Of a DNA stretch of 64,000 bases, positions 1-13,800 are shown in pieces (the stretch's first letter is position 1; every line of letters begins with the position of its first letter). This DNA comes from Monosporascus cannonballus. Taxonomy: Eukaryota > Ascomycota > Sordariomycetes > Xylariales. The DNA lies in assembly GCA_004154925.1 (NCBI GenBank), contig QJNS01000113.1:1-64000 (forward strand), given 5' to 3'. The notes under the pieces were generated by a model. The model did no database searches. It saw only the letters and a list, made by a program, of their open reading frames with translations, and was not told the DNA's origin. The position numbers and the translations under genes were made by a program.

Positions 1-90
<90 letters not shown>
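1..90. repeat. (ATT)30 microsatellite
   Basis: Thirty uninterrupted ATT units run from the first base and are cut by the window edge, so the true length is unknown. There is no coding context. Such a perfect tract within decayed DNA implies recent slippage. Confidence 0.97.
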
Positions 91-93
<3 letters not shown>

Positions 94-2859
94 TTTATTT
101 TCTGTAGGAATAAGACTTTTATCTCGAAAACGTAAACAATAAAAACAATTAAATTATTCTAATAACAACCGCCGATTACTTTTACAAAGTACAAACCAAT
201 CCTAAAGCAAGTTGTTCGCGGTTATTAGGTATAAAAAAAGTAAAAACACAAATTCGATATAGTCGCTTTAAATCTAGTAATAAGTTGAAAATTCTAAAAT
301 TAATACGCTAATTAATAAGAGTTTAAGTTTAAAAAATTATAAGGTTATACGAACGTAAACGGTTTTAAAAATTATATATCTCGTTAATTTTATAACATCC
401 TTTTAAACTTATAATCCAGGAAATCTTACGTAATATATAATCGAAAAACGATTTTAAAATTTAACAATCCATATTAAAAGCATTATAAAAAATAACGGAA
501 AATAAATTAATTATCTCATTTATTAACGATAAACTTATATATAATTTATGTAAAAAGAACAATTTATTTAAATAGTTTCCGTTTAATTAAAAAGTTTATA
601 AATAAATACAATTTAATTTTTCTTACTATAGTATAATAAATTTTAAATATGTTTTAACAAAACGTTTTACTCGAAATTTAGCTGAGCATTTTTTATTAGT
701 TAATTCTATAGATATTTACTTAATTTCATATCAATTTAATTTTGGAATTTAAAACTTTTATTTTAATGCAATGTTACTTAAGTAATAAAATAATTCCGTT
801 ATTGCTTTATATTTTTATTTGTATTAATTATGCAATACTAATATTAATACTTATAATTAATTGAAGATAAACATTACATTAAATAATTAATTATTGTGTA
901 TACCTTGATTATCAAATAAAAATATTATCATATTATAATCTTAGTTTAATACATCTTAATTTTTATATTAATTAATATTTTATTATATTTGACATATTAT
1001 TAAGTTCGAGAAAGAATAGTAATTAACTTTTTCACAAATATCGTAAATCTAATAATACGTTGTTAAGTAACAAATATATTATAAAAACACAAAAAACGTA
1101 AGAAAAACATTTTTGAGGAAGGACTTCAATAAAAAATACGTAAAAAAGCTAGCAAATATTGCAAATTGGTATTTACGGCGATAAAACTGCTTAAAATAAA
1201 AAGTACCTCGAGCCAAATTTTACTATCTAAAATAAAACTTATCGAAATATTATTAATACAGTTAATAATTTGTTATATATTTTGCGTTTATAACGCATTA
1301 AATCTGGTATTATGGATTGTTAATCTTTCGTAAAAACATATACCTTATATAATTTATAATTTAATATAATAGCAACTTTAAATTATATTTTAATATTACA
1401 AAAATAATGAGAAACAATTTGAATTAATTAATTCATAAACATTCTAATTTAAATAATAATTTTCTATAGAAGTCAGTTAATAAAACATAGCACTTTATTT
1501 TCAAAAATAAGTTATTAAAAACTAATAAACTATTTTGTTAAAATACGATGATAAAGTTTGTCGTTACTTTTATTTTTTCCAGTTAAATAAACATTAACGT
1601 CAATAACTAACGATACTATATATATTATAACCGAAGTTTTGTTTAAATTATTAATTTTTATTTCAGATAAATTTAACACTATGTTGCTAAAAATTAAAAT
1701 TTCCAGTTTCTAACTTTATTAAATAATATTAAATATTTTTTAAAAAACTTTAATTATAAATTTAACTTTAACTGTTAATTTAATTCGATATTTTTATGTA
1801 CAAAATATATTGCTTAAATCATTATTAATATAATCATAGAATATGCCGAAGAGAAAATACTTTCGTTAAAATATAAAAGCATTATATTGTTATTAAATAA
1901 CAGTGAAAGAAAATTTACTGAGGCCTATATTACTATATATGTTCCCTATTAACTTAACCCTTTAATATTAACTATATCTTATATATATTTGTTAACTTAA
2001 ATGTTTCTAAAATCCGTATTATTTTGGTAATAAAACTTTAATGTTCGAAATTAAATTAGATATTTCTATTTCTTTCTATAAGAAAAACATGAATAAAACT
2101 TCGATAACCTTTATTCTTTTATTATTTTTATAATTCTATTAATATTAGCTTTTAATTACCAATAATCAAAAAATTCTTGTTTACTTTCATCAAATCTTTT
2201 CCTTTTAGATGTTAAGATTTAAAAAAGGTTATTTTCGTAAACAACGGAGAAATTCAAATTATGTTTCTGATTTTAAAATTTCGATAACTTAATTACTCAA
2301 TCTATTAATATATTAATTTTTGTATTAATGTTATGTAGTTAATTTTATACGAAATATATATATGGTTATTGTAATTACATCAAGATAATTTTATATTCTT
2401 GATATATAATTACCAGTATCAAGAAGTACCTTTTTTAACTATAATATCTACATTTTTATAACTCTTAATAGCTTTATTTTTTTTAACACGGTTTAATTTT
2501 AATATAATACTGTAACGTAATAATTTGAAAAAACGGTTTTCTATTCGGTTATAAGACGAATTATAAAATTAGCAATAACATTCATTTATATTTTAAAAGG
2601 CCTTTCGACTAAACTTAAAACTTTGTCAAATAACTTTTCTTAAACACATATTTATTTAATTTATAAATATAACTAATTAAATATTTAAATTAAATTTAAA
2701 ACTTTGAATTTACCTTTATTTATTTTACAAAAGTAAATAAGTAATATATAAATGAATATATTTCTAATAACAGTTTTATTTTTAAAATAAATATAACATT
2801 TCTTTTTCGAAATATCTTAACGTTAGCATAATGTTTACCCAATAAATATTCGTAGGTAA
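91..2859. other. AT-rich RIP-degraded DNA, no recognisable gene
   Basis: Very AT-rich sequence with dense stops in all frames. Residual C and G sit largely in CpG, as expected after RIP has consumed CpA/TpG. No protein motif, terminal repeat or RNA gene could be recognised. It is probably an ancient transposon remnant, but its family cannot be named. Confidence 0.6.
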
Positions 2860-3011
2860 TCAATTTGTAAGTAAGTAATCGTAGGTATTTTTAGAAAAAT
2901 GCTAAAACCATCCACGATCGTAGGTAGTTCGTGGATACCCATTGAGTACTTATTGCAAACCCTAGACAACTGTTCACTGATGTTGCAGGTGCTCTTCTAA
3001 CACAATATATA
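2860..3011. other. Short GC-normal stretch with a perfect hairpin
   Basis: Base composition becomes ordinary just left of copy 4. An 8-bp perfect inverted repeat, ATCCACGA (2910-2917) and TCGTGGAT (2929-2936), encloses an 11-nt loop containing CGTAGGTA, a motif that also occurs twice within the previous 60 bp. It may be surviving low-copy DNA into which copy 4 inserted, or the end of another small element. No gene is visible. Confidence 0.4.
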
Positions 3012-3171
3012 TTATCTTATTAAAATCAGACCCTATTTTGGAGGTTGCAGCTGCGCCCTAGACGCAGCTGTAGCTGAGTAACATTTAATACCACGTTAAC
3101 CGAATTTGTAAAAAATCCATAAAAATAACAAAACCCCTAAAATAGGGCCTAATAACAAATTGTAATTTTTT
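3012..3171 (-). repeat. Right-terminal segment of copy 4
   Basis: It aligns with 16459-16641, 29497-29690 and 50560-50752. Visible landmarks are the subterminal inverted repeat (about 3033-3050 against about 3129-3145) and the hairpin GCTGCGCC / GACGCAGC with one mismatch. Homology to the full-length copies stops after about 160 bp, inside a run of T. Confidence 0.75.
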
Positions 3172-3502
3172 GGCCTTGATTAACACTATTTCATATTGAA
3201 ATTTTCAATTTTCCTTTAAAACTCGTAAATAAATAATAATTTAAAAAAAGCAAAAATTATATTTATATAATGTTTTAAGATGGCTCTTTAACGGTATATA
3301 GAACTCTTTAATCGGGGTTGATTTAATTATAATATTAAAGAAAAAGGCAAAAATTCTTAATTAGCACTACTTCTATTCCGGAACGCCTTTATAGCTACGA
3401 CAACGTAATTACTACATACAACATTTAGCTATAAGCTTTCCAAGGGTAACTCGGTATAGGAAAAGCCCGTCCAGCCATGTTTTTGCCCGTACGGGTTGTA
3501 AT
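3172..3502. other. Interior of copy 4, no gene seen
   Basis: AT-rich at first, with composition rising toward the tandem repeat. No reading frame or known motif is recognised. Confidence 0.5.
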
Positions 3503-3870
3503 TGTTGCGTTACAGCTATAAGGGCGTTCTGAATTTGGCTGATCTTTATCTTCTTATGATCGCGACGCAAAAACGACAGCACGTACGGCCAAAAAATTGC
3601 TGGACGGGATTCCTTTATACCAAATATACTAGAACAGCCCGGTTTACGATAATGCGACCGGTAATTATACTGTTGCAACCATAAGGGCGTTTCGGATTTG
3701 GCTAACCTTAACTTTCTTATAGCCGTAACGCGAGAACGACAGCCTATACGGCCAAAAAAATTACTGAACGGATTCCTTTTATACAAAATATATTAGGGAA
3801 GCCCGGTATACGATAATGCGACCGGTAGTTATGCTGTGCAACTATAAAGGCGTTACGGTCGCCCATTTCC
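3503..3870. repeat. Tandem repeat, about 165-bp units, two full and one partial
   Basis: Units start at 3503, 3671 and 3835, each with TGTTGC or TGTGC followed shortly by ATAAGGGCGT or ATAAAGGCGT. The two full units (168 and 164 bp) share blocks such as TACGGCCAAAAAA and CGATAATGCGACCGGTA. The third breaks off just before the 5' LTR of element A at 3880. The array is clearly richer in GC than its surroundings. Short open frames over it on both strands are by-products of the repeat. Confidence 0.85.
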
Positions 3871-3879
3871 CAGACTTAA

Positions 3880-4301
3880 TGTTACAGGAACAGGGGTTCC
3901 TGTCTCGAAGGAACCAACCTTTGGGGCCTAGCGCAGACTTGTCACGGCTAAACCACGGACAAAAGGGCTTGGCCTTATAAGTAATCTAGATAATCTAGGT
4001 AATCTGGTACTAAATCACATAAATCATATAAATTCACGATATACTTATTTTGGAGTTAGGATATATAATCAATCAATTTCTCATATAAATAATACTTACT
4101 TAGTTTTTCGTTCCTTAATTATTAATCTAAATTCTTAATTTTAAGGTAACTGTACCGTTTTTTAATTAAGAGAAATATTTTTAATTTTTTTTAAATAAAT
4201 AAACCATTAAATTATTTTTTGCCTTATTATTACTTACAAATTAAAATCTTATTTCGGATACTGTTTATATCTCTAGGTAGATATATAATAGGTTCTTTAT
4301 A
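3880..4301 (+). repeat. 5' LTR of element A
   Basis: Starts TGTTACAGGAAC and ends GGTTCTTTATA, where the terminal CA has decayed to TA. It aligns end to end with 21345-21765. The first 150 bp keep near-normal composition while the remainder is mutated. A promoter and polyadenylation signal would be expected here from LTR biology but cannot be pinpointed. Confidence 0.93.
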
Positions 4302-4619
4302 TTTTGATAATTTCTTAATTAATAGCCGCCGAATAATTTACCGCCTAATTAAGGTATAAAGCTTCCTGAACTTAATGCAAACGATAATACAGGACGACAT
4401 TTAGAAAATAAATAGCATATACGAACCCCGTTACCGGCCGGTAAAAGATTAATAACCAAATTAAATAATTTACCTTTTATCGAAAAAGTTCTTGAATTAA
4501 TTAACAATATGGTACTTTTTATTACTATATCTCAAAAAGGCCCGTTATCCTTATAACTCCAACAATAACTTTTACCTGCAAAAAAGATAATTAAGGTGTA
4601 AAAATTTAAAATAAATAAG
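4302..4619 (+). other. Element A leader between 5' LTR and gag
   Basis: About 320 bp of AT-rich sequence. The primer-binding site should lie directly after 4301, but the expected TGG start is not evident, probably lost to mutation. No other feature was seen. Confidence 0.5.
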
Positions 4620-5592
4620 GACGAAAAGGAATACCCAGCCGGAGATCAAAAAGGAAAAACGCTAAAATATTTAACCGAAAAGAAAGAACTTACTATAAAA
4701 GAAAAACTAAACCTTCTGGCCCAAAAAAGCAAAAGCTTAAAAAAGGAGAATATTCGCCTTGCTAAAAAAAGGAAACCGGTTTTTCCGCAATTCGGCTTCT
4801 CCAGGAGACGAAACAAAGAAAGTAATTTTCAACCACCTTCGTTCAGCACGGAATAGCCATAGTAATAAAAAACTTTAATTTTGTTACTATTTAACGCAAA
4901 TTAATTACGAAAAAGAATTATTCCGCCTCCCAGCTACCATAGAATGCCGGACGTTAAGGGCTATAAACCAATCCCCCCTAAGCCCTATGATAAATTTACG
5001 GATGTAAAAGGATTCCTGGTAAAAATTAGGTTTTACCTCAAATTCTATAAAACTTCTTTGACGGAGGATTACCAAAAAGTAATAGCTATTTTTAGTTACT
5101 CACTGGAAAGCTTCTCCTATAATTCGAGCCTATTATAAAGAATTATCTACAAAACTATTCCGACAAATCCTTAAATATAATCAACTATATTTTCAGCAAA
5201 TATAAACATTTTAAGGAAAAAATACAAACCTTATTTGGGAACCCAAACAAAAAACAACATATAATTAAGCAGCTTAATTTTTTTCGTTAAACAAAATCGG
5301 TATCTAAATATATAACCGAATTTAATTGTTTAGCAATTATTTTTAATTTGCCAAAAAGTACATTATTTTATCTTCATTATAACGGTTTAAAACCTTAGGT
5401 TAAAGATAAATTATATATAAAACCCAAAACGAGATCCTTTACAGATTATATAAACAAAGCTATTATTGCCGACCGACGCACCTTTAATCGGTACTTCGAA
5501 ATAAAGGGACCGGCAAACGAAACGATAATAAAAACTTTAATAACCGAGCCAAGAAAAACAAGGGTAAGCCTTAGAAGGAAATAAGTTCTGTT
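4620..5592 (+). pseudogene. Gag (matrix/capsid region) of element A, broken
   Basis: Gag forms the particle that packages retrotransposon RNA. The frame opens with a lysine- and glutamate-rich stretch at 4620-4853 (possible coiled coil). After RIP-type stops, the same frame continues at 4944 with a capsid-like beginning (MPDVKGYKPIPPKPYDKF). A later piece from about 5216, in another frame, keeps the gypsy-Gag-like block TKSVSKYITEFNCLA followed by a run resembling the capsid C-terminal half. The start is uncertain because early stops may be mutated CAA, CAG or TGG codons. Frame changes show indels as well as point mutations. Confidence 0.8.
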
Positions 5593-6098
5593 TTGAAAAA
5601 GCCCAAGAAAAACAAATCCAAAATAAAGTATTTCAACTGTAGCAAAAAAGGACCTTTCAAGAACGAATATCGCTTTCCCGTTAAAAAGGACTCTAAAAAA
5701 GGATTTCTTAACCCCAGAAGAAGGCTAAAGCGGCTAAACAAAAAACCGACAGTAAGGCAGAAAAAGAAAAGAAAATTAGCTCAACGTCCTTCCAGCCAGA
5801 ATTTACTATTGCTATTAATACTTAAATCCAACGCGACATCCCGGAATACGAAGATTATCCTACCTGCCAGGATTTTTAGGTTAAAGCCTGCAAGTATTAT
5901 CCAGGATAAACGGCTTCCAGGATAATTATAAAGCTAGGATACCAGTACCATTTTAATTCCCAAAAATGTAAGATGCATATAGAGAAAGGTTAGTTCCGAC
6001 CAGATGATAGCAACCATAAATAATTATCCCCGGAACTTTGCGAACTCCCAAAATACATTATTTACATAAAGGAATTAACGGTAAATCCTTACAATCTA
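5593..6098 (+). pseudogene. Nucleocapsid zinc knuckle and linker of element A
   Basis: A basic region precedes a decayed CCHC knuckle at about 5629-5670, reading YFNCSKKGPFKNEY. The first and last cysteines have become tyrosine (TGT to TAT, a RIP-type change) and the histidine position reads proline, so zinc binding is lost. A lysine-rich tail follows. The frame opens at 5593 and closes at 5925. The remaining bases up to 6098 are linker, and 6091-6098 (ACAATCTA) is the target site copied when copy 1 inserted. Confidence 0.8.
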
Positions 6099-6260
6099 TT
6101 ACCTCGGCTAGCTCAGGCCTCCCTGGCTCGTTTTTCCAATTTCTTCAAAGTCACTCAAGTACCGCTCCACAACGCTAAATATTGACCAATCAAATCCTAA
6201 ATCCCCGTAACGATCCAGCGAGGCCTAAGTTATAATTACGTAAAAACGACTTTATTTAAT
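6099..6260 (+). repeat. Left-terminal segment of copy 1
   Basis: GC-normal end shared with 39810-39965, the reverse complement of 50885-51048, and the reverse complement of about 22250-22405. Recognisable blocks are GCTAGCTCAGGCCTCCCTGG and CCCCGTAACG..CGAGGCCTAA. It probably holds transposase-binding and promoter sequence, inferred from its position and preservation. Confidence 0.8.
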
Positions 6261-9200
6261 ACATTTATTTCTTTAAAAAAACGAAAACCCGTAATAACTT
6301 AATAATAAGATATTTTTCTATAAATATATATATATATATACCGTTATTTTTGCCATAACTTATTATTAATATTATTTTAATCCTGATTAAAACCTATTTG
6401 CCATTTTTAAACCGTAATGCGTATAATAACTGCAGCCGAAGTCCGTCGTATTATTATCCCCTTTTTTAAAATACGATAAATTCGAATTTCTTTAGTTTGA
6501 CTGGGTTACGTTTTTAAAATAAAATATATATACGCGTATTTTAAATTTTTGGAATTAAAATAAAAAAACTAATATAACGTTTAAAAATTTAATTTATAAT
6601 TAGGTTTTTATAATAATTTAAGCCAAATTATGAATTTACCGGTTCGGATTAATTAATTAATTAACGTTTTTAAAAAAAATACGTAAAAACTGTTAATATA
6701 TAAAAGTTAATAAAAGTTTTTAATTTTAATTAATTAGGACCCCGTTATACGTAAATACCATAATATATTATACGGAAAATTTATAAATTTCGTAAAAAGG
6801 CCTAAATTCCGTTATTTGCTAAAAAAATATTATTTGAAATTAAAATAATTTATATTATTTTAAACGAAAATTAATATTTTATAAAAATATTTTCTTTTAA
6901 TTAATTTAAATTTTTAAATTAAGTAAGTATATATTTTAAGAAAAAATAATAATTATATAATATAAAACAAAAAAACGAAACTGTTTTATAATAATAACGA
7001 TCTGGATATTTTTATATATTTTTTTATAATCTTAATTATTATAATTAAAATAATTTCTAAAATTAACGGTAATTATTTATCTTATTTATTAAGCAAATTT
7101 TTATTATTTTCGGGTTTATTACGGAATAATATCGATATATTAAAAAAGTTAAATATTTGCGAAAAGTATTATACGTTAAATAGAAATGTAATTTAATTAA
7201 AGGAAAAAATTAAAATAACCGGATTAATGTTTTTATAATTATATAATTTTAATTAAAGTAAATTATATTTTATAACTAGATATAATAAAGTAATATCGTA
7301 TTTTGGTATTATAATTTTAATATTTAAAATTATATTCGTTATATAATATGTCGATACGATACCGTTATATAAAATATTATTACCGCTTTTATTTATTATT
7401 ATAACCGTATTTTTTAAAAATAATTAAAATAATTTATATTCCGGCTTAATTAATATTATAAAATAAAATAATTTTATAAAATATTCTCATAATATTTAAT
7501 AGCGTTTAATATTTTTTATTAATTCGTAATTAATATTATTTAGATTTTATTTTTTATTTTTATTAATACATTTTATAAATATAATAAATAAAGATTTTTC
7601 GGTTCTTCTAAATTAAAAAGTATTCCGTATAATAAATATTATTCGATTTCGTTAAATATAATTAACGAAAATAAAGGTATTATCGATAATATTTATAATA
7701 TTTATTGAAAACTTTTTTAAAAAATATATAAATTTTAAAAAAAAATTATCGGTTTTTAAAACGTTTTTTTATTTACAAAAATCAGAAAATAATTAGTTAT
7801 ATTCGCAAAATATAGGCTAATTAAGCCGAAATTATTAATTTATACGATAAAAAACGATAGTTTTTTTGGTTCTTACTTTATTTTATATACAAATAAATTT
7901 TATATTTATATTTATACGTATATATTAGCCCGATAATATAACCGGAATATATAAAATATAAAAAGTTTTAAAAATAAATTATTAATTTTTAAATAAAATA
8001 ATATAATTATATTAAAAATCGTTAAAAGTTTATTTTAGAAAATATTTATTTTTTATATATATAATATTTATATATTTACGTTATTTTTGCAGAAATTACG
8101 TATTCGATACGAATTACTTATAATAAAAATATTTAACGTATATGAAATTTTTCGCAATATCTTGACCGAAAATTTGTTTTCGAAAACCGAATTTACCGAA
8201 TTTATAAAATATATATATTTCCGGTTAATTGTCGCCGAATTTGAATTTATCGTATATAACGTAATTTCTAAATATTTTGGTTGTATTAAATAAATAATGG
8301 AAATATTATGGGGTTTTAATTAAAACATATTAATAAATAAAGATTTTTTCGATAAATATCTTTTATTATTATATGTTAATAATACGTTACTTAATAATAT
8401 AAATAATTTAACGAATAATTCGTAAGTATGTTATTTTATAATTCGAAAATATAATTTATTTATGTTATTTTTTAAATAAAGCGGTTTTAATTAAAATATG
8501 CCGATTAAAGGTTTTTTATTAAATAATTATAAAACCGGAAATATTTTTCATATGGCCGATATTTTATTAGGCGATAATATTTTTAATTTTATTAAAAATA
8601 ATAATTAACCGTTAATCGATATTATTTTTATCAATAAAAACTTTTAAAATTATTATTATTTTTTTAAAAAACTTACATTTATTTATACTTTTCGTATATT
8701 ATGTAATATAACGACCTTAATATATTTAGCTATTTATACCGATATTATTATTATTTTTATAAGGCTTGTTAATTTAATTATAATAAAACAATATTTTATT
8801 TCGATTAGATATTATATTTTATAATATTAAATCAAATACTTATTAATTTGATTTTAATATTAAGTTTGGTTCCGATAAAGATTAAAAAGAAATATAAAAG
8901 ATATTTAATCGAAAAAATAAATAATATAATTTATAACTTATTAATAAGTTTTCCGGGTCGAAAATTATTATATATAATATTAATATTATTTTTTTCTAAA
9001 ATTCATTTTTAAATAAGTACCGTATATTCGTATAATACGAATTTTATGTCCGTTATGTTTTTTCGTAAAATAAATATTATATTATTCGAGATTTTCGTAA
9101 CAAAATTTTCCAACGCGCTTATTTTTTATTTGGGAATTTCTAATTTATTAAAAAATATTTATTTCGAATTAAAAAAAATAATTAAAATTCTAAAAATATT

Positions 9201-12200
9201 TTAATTATAAACCGTAAAATTATGAAAATTAAATTTATCGATTTTAATAATATTATATTTATTATTAATAATGTAAATAAGTTTAATTAATTATATACGG
9301 CAGAGAACGAAAATTAAGTTATAAATAATTTTAATATAATTATTTTAAAAACTTTTAATACCGAATTTATTAAAAATAATTTGGTTTCGGATAATCGTAA
9401 TATTTTATATACGGAAAAAAATTATAATTTTATAATACAAATCATTAATATTTTAATTAATAATTTTAATTAAAACAGTTTATTATTATTTTTGTTTTTA
9501 TTAAATAAGCAAAATATAGATTTATTAAATAAAAGCGAATTATTAATATATTTTTATATTTTTTTATAATTTTATATTTTTTGGAAGTAATATAATACTT
9601 AAATTATAATTATAATATTAATATATTTTTATTACTTATATAAATTTAATTAATTAATTTCGGAGTTATTTTATATCTTATTATAATTATTTGATTATTA
9701 TATTAATATACTTTATTTAATTTAAATAATGAAAGCATAAATAAAAAAATATGTTACGATATAATATACGGTATAATTATTAACGAAATTAATATAAATA
9801 ATTAAGTTTATAATTTACGTAATTTTAATTAATTATATTCCGTTTACATATTTTATTTTTCGTAAAATTATATAAAAATATTATATTATTTATAGTTATA
9901 TATAATGTATAATTTCGGATTAATTCGTTTATCTTATTTATAATTAATTTATTAATTAATATTCTTAAATATTTTCTAAGATTTTTTCTTTTTGTTTTAT
10001 TTTTTTTCGCGCGTTATTATGATTTATATATTAATAATTTTTTTTACGTTTTCGAGTTCTAAAACTTTATTTGTATTAAGCGTAATATTTGCGTTTAAAG
10101 TTTTTTAGAAATTTTTATTTAAATTATATAATAATATTAAATATTTAAAAACCGTATATAAATATTTTTCGCCGTATATTTATACGTAATTTGCAAATTT
10201 ATTATTTGCATAATTCCGTAAATTATAATATTTATAAAATAATTATATAATATATATTTTTTGGTTATACGGCCCGGTTTATAAAATTATAAACCTTTTT
10301 ATATTGTTTATATAATATTTAATTTATATAATTTTTTATTAAATAATAAAAGTTATAATTAATTAAAAATTCGTAATTAACATAATAATTTAATAACTTA
10401 TAAGGCCGATATAATCCATTATAATGTAAATTTTGTTTTACCGGTCATTATTACGGAATATATTCTGAATTATATTATTAATATTTAACATTTATATAAA
10501 TATTATATTTTTCAGTAATAAAAAGTTTTATTTATAATATAAAATTTTCGTAATATTATTAAATTTACAAATCTTTAATAATCGTAAGAATATTTTAATT
10601 AATATATATTTATACTAATGTTAAAACGTAAAGTACATATTTTTTTTCTAATGTTTCGCCATATTAAAATAACCTTATAATATATATTTAATATTTGGAA
10701 TTAATTATATATAATATATATTTTCCATAAGAAATATCTTATATTTTAAAATAATGAAATATTATTTAATTAATACAAAAATATTTTGATTAAAGTTACG
10801 CCGTTAGTTTTATTTTTTCGTAAGGTATTTTAATATTAATGTTAATTATTTTTTAATCCAAGATTTTATTATTAGTTTTTTAAATTATTTTTCGAGGGCA
10901 AATTGTTTTTTAAGAACATTATTAGCTGATTTAATTTTTTAATCAGGTAAATAAGGTTTCTTAAAATTATTCGGAATATATTATCGGAAATTGTAACGGA
11001 AATTATTTTAATTATATCGGCAAAAAATTTATTTATTTTTCGGAATATCGAAAAATATATAAAGATATATATTATATTATAGATTTCGGATATTAAATAA
11101 AAGAAATTAATTAATAATTATTATATCTTAAATAATATAATTTTATATATTAAAATATAACAAATATTTAAACTTATAAATAATTATACTTAAATAAATA
11201 ATATTAATTATATATTAAATGATTATAATAATTATATTTAATATATATTTTATTAAGATGATTTTATAAATTGTATGAAAAACTTTATAAGAAAATATAA
11301 ATTTTATATAATTTATATATTATTATTAAATTTTTATACATTATTATTTTATTATAAAAAACAATAAAATTAATTTTTTTGTTTATATTTAATAATTTAT
11401 ATAAAGTTAAGAATTTATATATTTATAATTATATAATTTTCAAATTTATATATATTTTAATTTTAATTATATATATTAGTTTATGATATTTTTATAACTT
11501 ATTAATTATTAGTAAATTTTATTTTATTTATTATATTTTATATTGTTTATTTATAATTTTAATTTTAATTAAGCAAAATTTATATCGGTAAATTTATAAT
11601 ATTATTAAATATCCTAATTATAATTATTTATTTATATATATTTAACATTATGTAATTATTATAATAATATTACTATTATTTATTAAAGTAAAATACGGTA
11701 ATTATATTTAAAAAATATATGGCAATTTAACAAAAAATTAAAACATATATAAAAAGCATTATAACGTTAAATTTATTTTTAATACAAATTCTATAATTAT
11801 GGCGTTACTTTTCGTACCTTATTTTTTATTATATATATTATTTTTTCAAATTATGCCTTAAATAATAAAATAAGCTTTTTTTAAATTAAACAATTATTTG
11901 ATAAAAGTTTAATATTATAAGGTTTTTCTAAAACAGATTTTATTATTATATATTAAAAAATATAAATTATTTATTATTATATATATATTAATTTATAATT
12001 TATTTACAATAATGTTAGAATAACGTTTAAATATATTTTTCGGAATTTCGATTATATATATATAATTTATAAAAACTTCATAAAAAATGTATTTATATAT
12101 TTTAACGATTTTCAAATTTTATTTTTATTAAATTCGGAAAAAAATATTAAATAATATATAATATTATTTGTTTCTTTCCTTATGTTACAATATAATCATA

Positions 12201-12581
12201 AATTTATTAATACGGATAATATAGATTATTAAATAATAGACTTTTAAAATCGCAAAATAAATATCCTTTATATTATAAATTTAAACGGCGTATATTTTTA
12301 AAAAAAACTGTATAATTTGAGCCGTTAATTAATTTCGAGAATTTAGAATTTATCACACTTTGTATTATATAAATAATATTAAAAATATTGTAATTTTATA
12401 ATTCCGATTAAGAAAAATATATAACCGTAATATATTTCATAATATATATTATTTGAATATTATTTTTATAATATTAAACAAAACAACCCGTAATTCTACG
12501 TAATTAATTGCCAAATAAATAATTTTATATAAAAATTAGATTTTTCAGTACCGCGGCATATTCGGTATTAATATTTAGGAT
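6261..12581 (+). pseudogene. Copy 1 interior, RIP-saturated
   Basis: No gene can be read with confidence. A 68-codon open frame at 8087-8293, rich in Ile, Glu, Phe and Tyr, has a clear counterpart at about 41757-41970 in copy 2 with most residues unchanged. A related DNA stretch occurs in copy 3 on the opposite strand near 37970-38140. It may be a fragment of the original element protein, but matches no family I know. A short TA dinucleotide run lies near 6326-6340. The rest shows only AT-rich decay. Confidence 0.45.
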
Positions 12582-12776
12582 ATCGGCAATTACCCGGATT
12601 ATCCGATTATTATTATATTTATGTAAAATTTTAATATAAAGGAATTTTTAGAATTAATTAAGGAAAAAATAAAGGAATCTTTAAAATTAATCGGAAACTT
12701 AATTATACCGACAAAAAAAAACGCAATAAAGGGAAAAAAGTTAAATCCGGCCGTCGACCTTTATAAAGAGAATTAA
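12582..12776 (+). pseudogene. Reading-frame remnant 1 of the TIR element (copy 1)
   Basis: This plus-strand frame reads through one TAA (probably a mutated CAA) and keeps the blocks KEFLELIKEKIKESLKL and KKLNPAVDLYKEN. Copy 2 keeps the same frame for most of 46392-46590, with KEFLKS and LNPAVNLY. Copy 3 keeps the corresponding DNA on its minus strand near 33480-33740. Agreement among separately mutated copies suggests an original coding exon. The lysine-rich middle, TPTKRKRG in copy 2, could be a DNA-binding or nuclear-localisation stretch. The protein family was not recognised. Confidence 0.5.
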
Positions 12777-13509
12777 AAAATTCTTAATTCGAAAAAGAAA
12801 TAATTATTAATTTTTTTAATAAAATAACGATAAAATATATAAATAATTTCAAAAATTATTAATTAAGATTATATATTAATAAATATTAATCTTAATTTTA
12901 AAAAAATAAAGTTATAAAACGTAATTAATAAAAATTTGTTATAAACCCGGAATTTTAAATATTTCGAATTAATATTTAAAGGAAAACGGACGCCGGAATA
13001 ATTATATTAATAACGAAAAAATAATTTTTTTAATATTAACGAAAAATTATCCATATTATTTATTTATCCATACAATCGATTTTTTACCCCAGTTATTTGA
13101 CCCGAATTAAGGTATTTTAAAAATTAAAAAAGATAAATATATTTTAAAACTTAATAGGATAAATTTAAGAAAATAAACTAGAAAAAAGAATTTAAAACAT
13201 TTTAATGTAGTATTATAAACTATCAGTTATAAATTAAAAAAAGGGTTTGCTAATAACCGCGATAAACTATAATTCGTATTATTTAATATAAGTTTTTATT
13301 AATTTTTTTAATTAAAAAAATTTATTATATATTTATTATAATATATAATTAATTTGGATTAAAACCAATTAATATTTTTTATAAAATTTAACGAATTAAA
13401 GATTAATAATAATAATAAAATTAATAAGTATATAATATATTAATAATTTTAATTAATATTATTTAAATATTTATAATTATTACGTTTTACGACCGTAACG
13501 TTATGTTAA

Positions 13510-13800
13510 AACCGAATGCGTTTTTTATTATTAACCTTAATTAAAACCGGCAAAATTTCATTTTTTATTTTATTATTAATATTATTTTCCGATAAATACC
13601 GTTTATGTTTAATGCGTAAATTCTTAACTTTAACAAAAATTATTACTTCGATTTTTTTCCGATATATTATTTATAATATTAGGGAACGGATTATTATGTT
13701 TCGGTAACGCCGGCGATTCGAATAATAGTATAAAAATAAACGAATTGTGCAAATATAAATACGGTAACGAAAATAGGATTAAAAAGTTAAAATTTTTTAA
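13510..13800 (-). pseudogene. Reading-frame remnant 2 of the TIR element (copy 1, opposite strand)
   Basis: On the minus strand a frame contains ESPALPKHNNPFP followed by NNISEK. Copy 2 (minus strand, about 47340-47640) and copy 3 (plus strand, about 32500-32700) keep nearly the same residues. The element may therefore have carried a second gene in the opposite direction to remnant 1. The open frame on the other strand (13516-13707) looks like a shadow, with hydrophobic AT-driven composition. Function unknown. Confidence 0.4.

Noticed and set aside
3412..3786. 124-codon minus-strand and 60-codon plus-strand open frames
   Set aside because: Both lie across the 165-bp tandem repeat and are low in stops only because of its higher GC; no protein family features.
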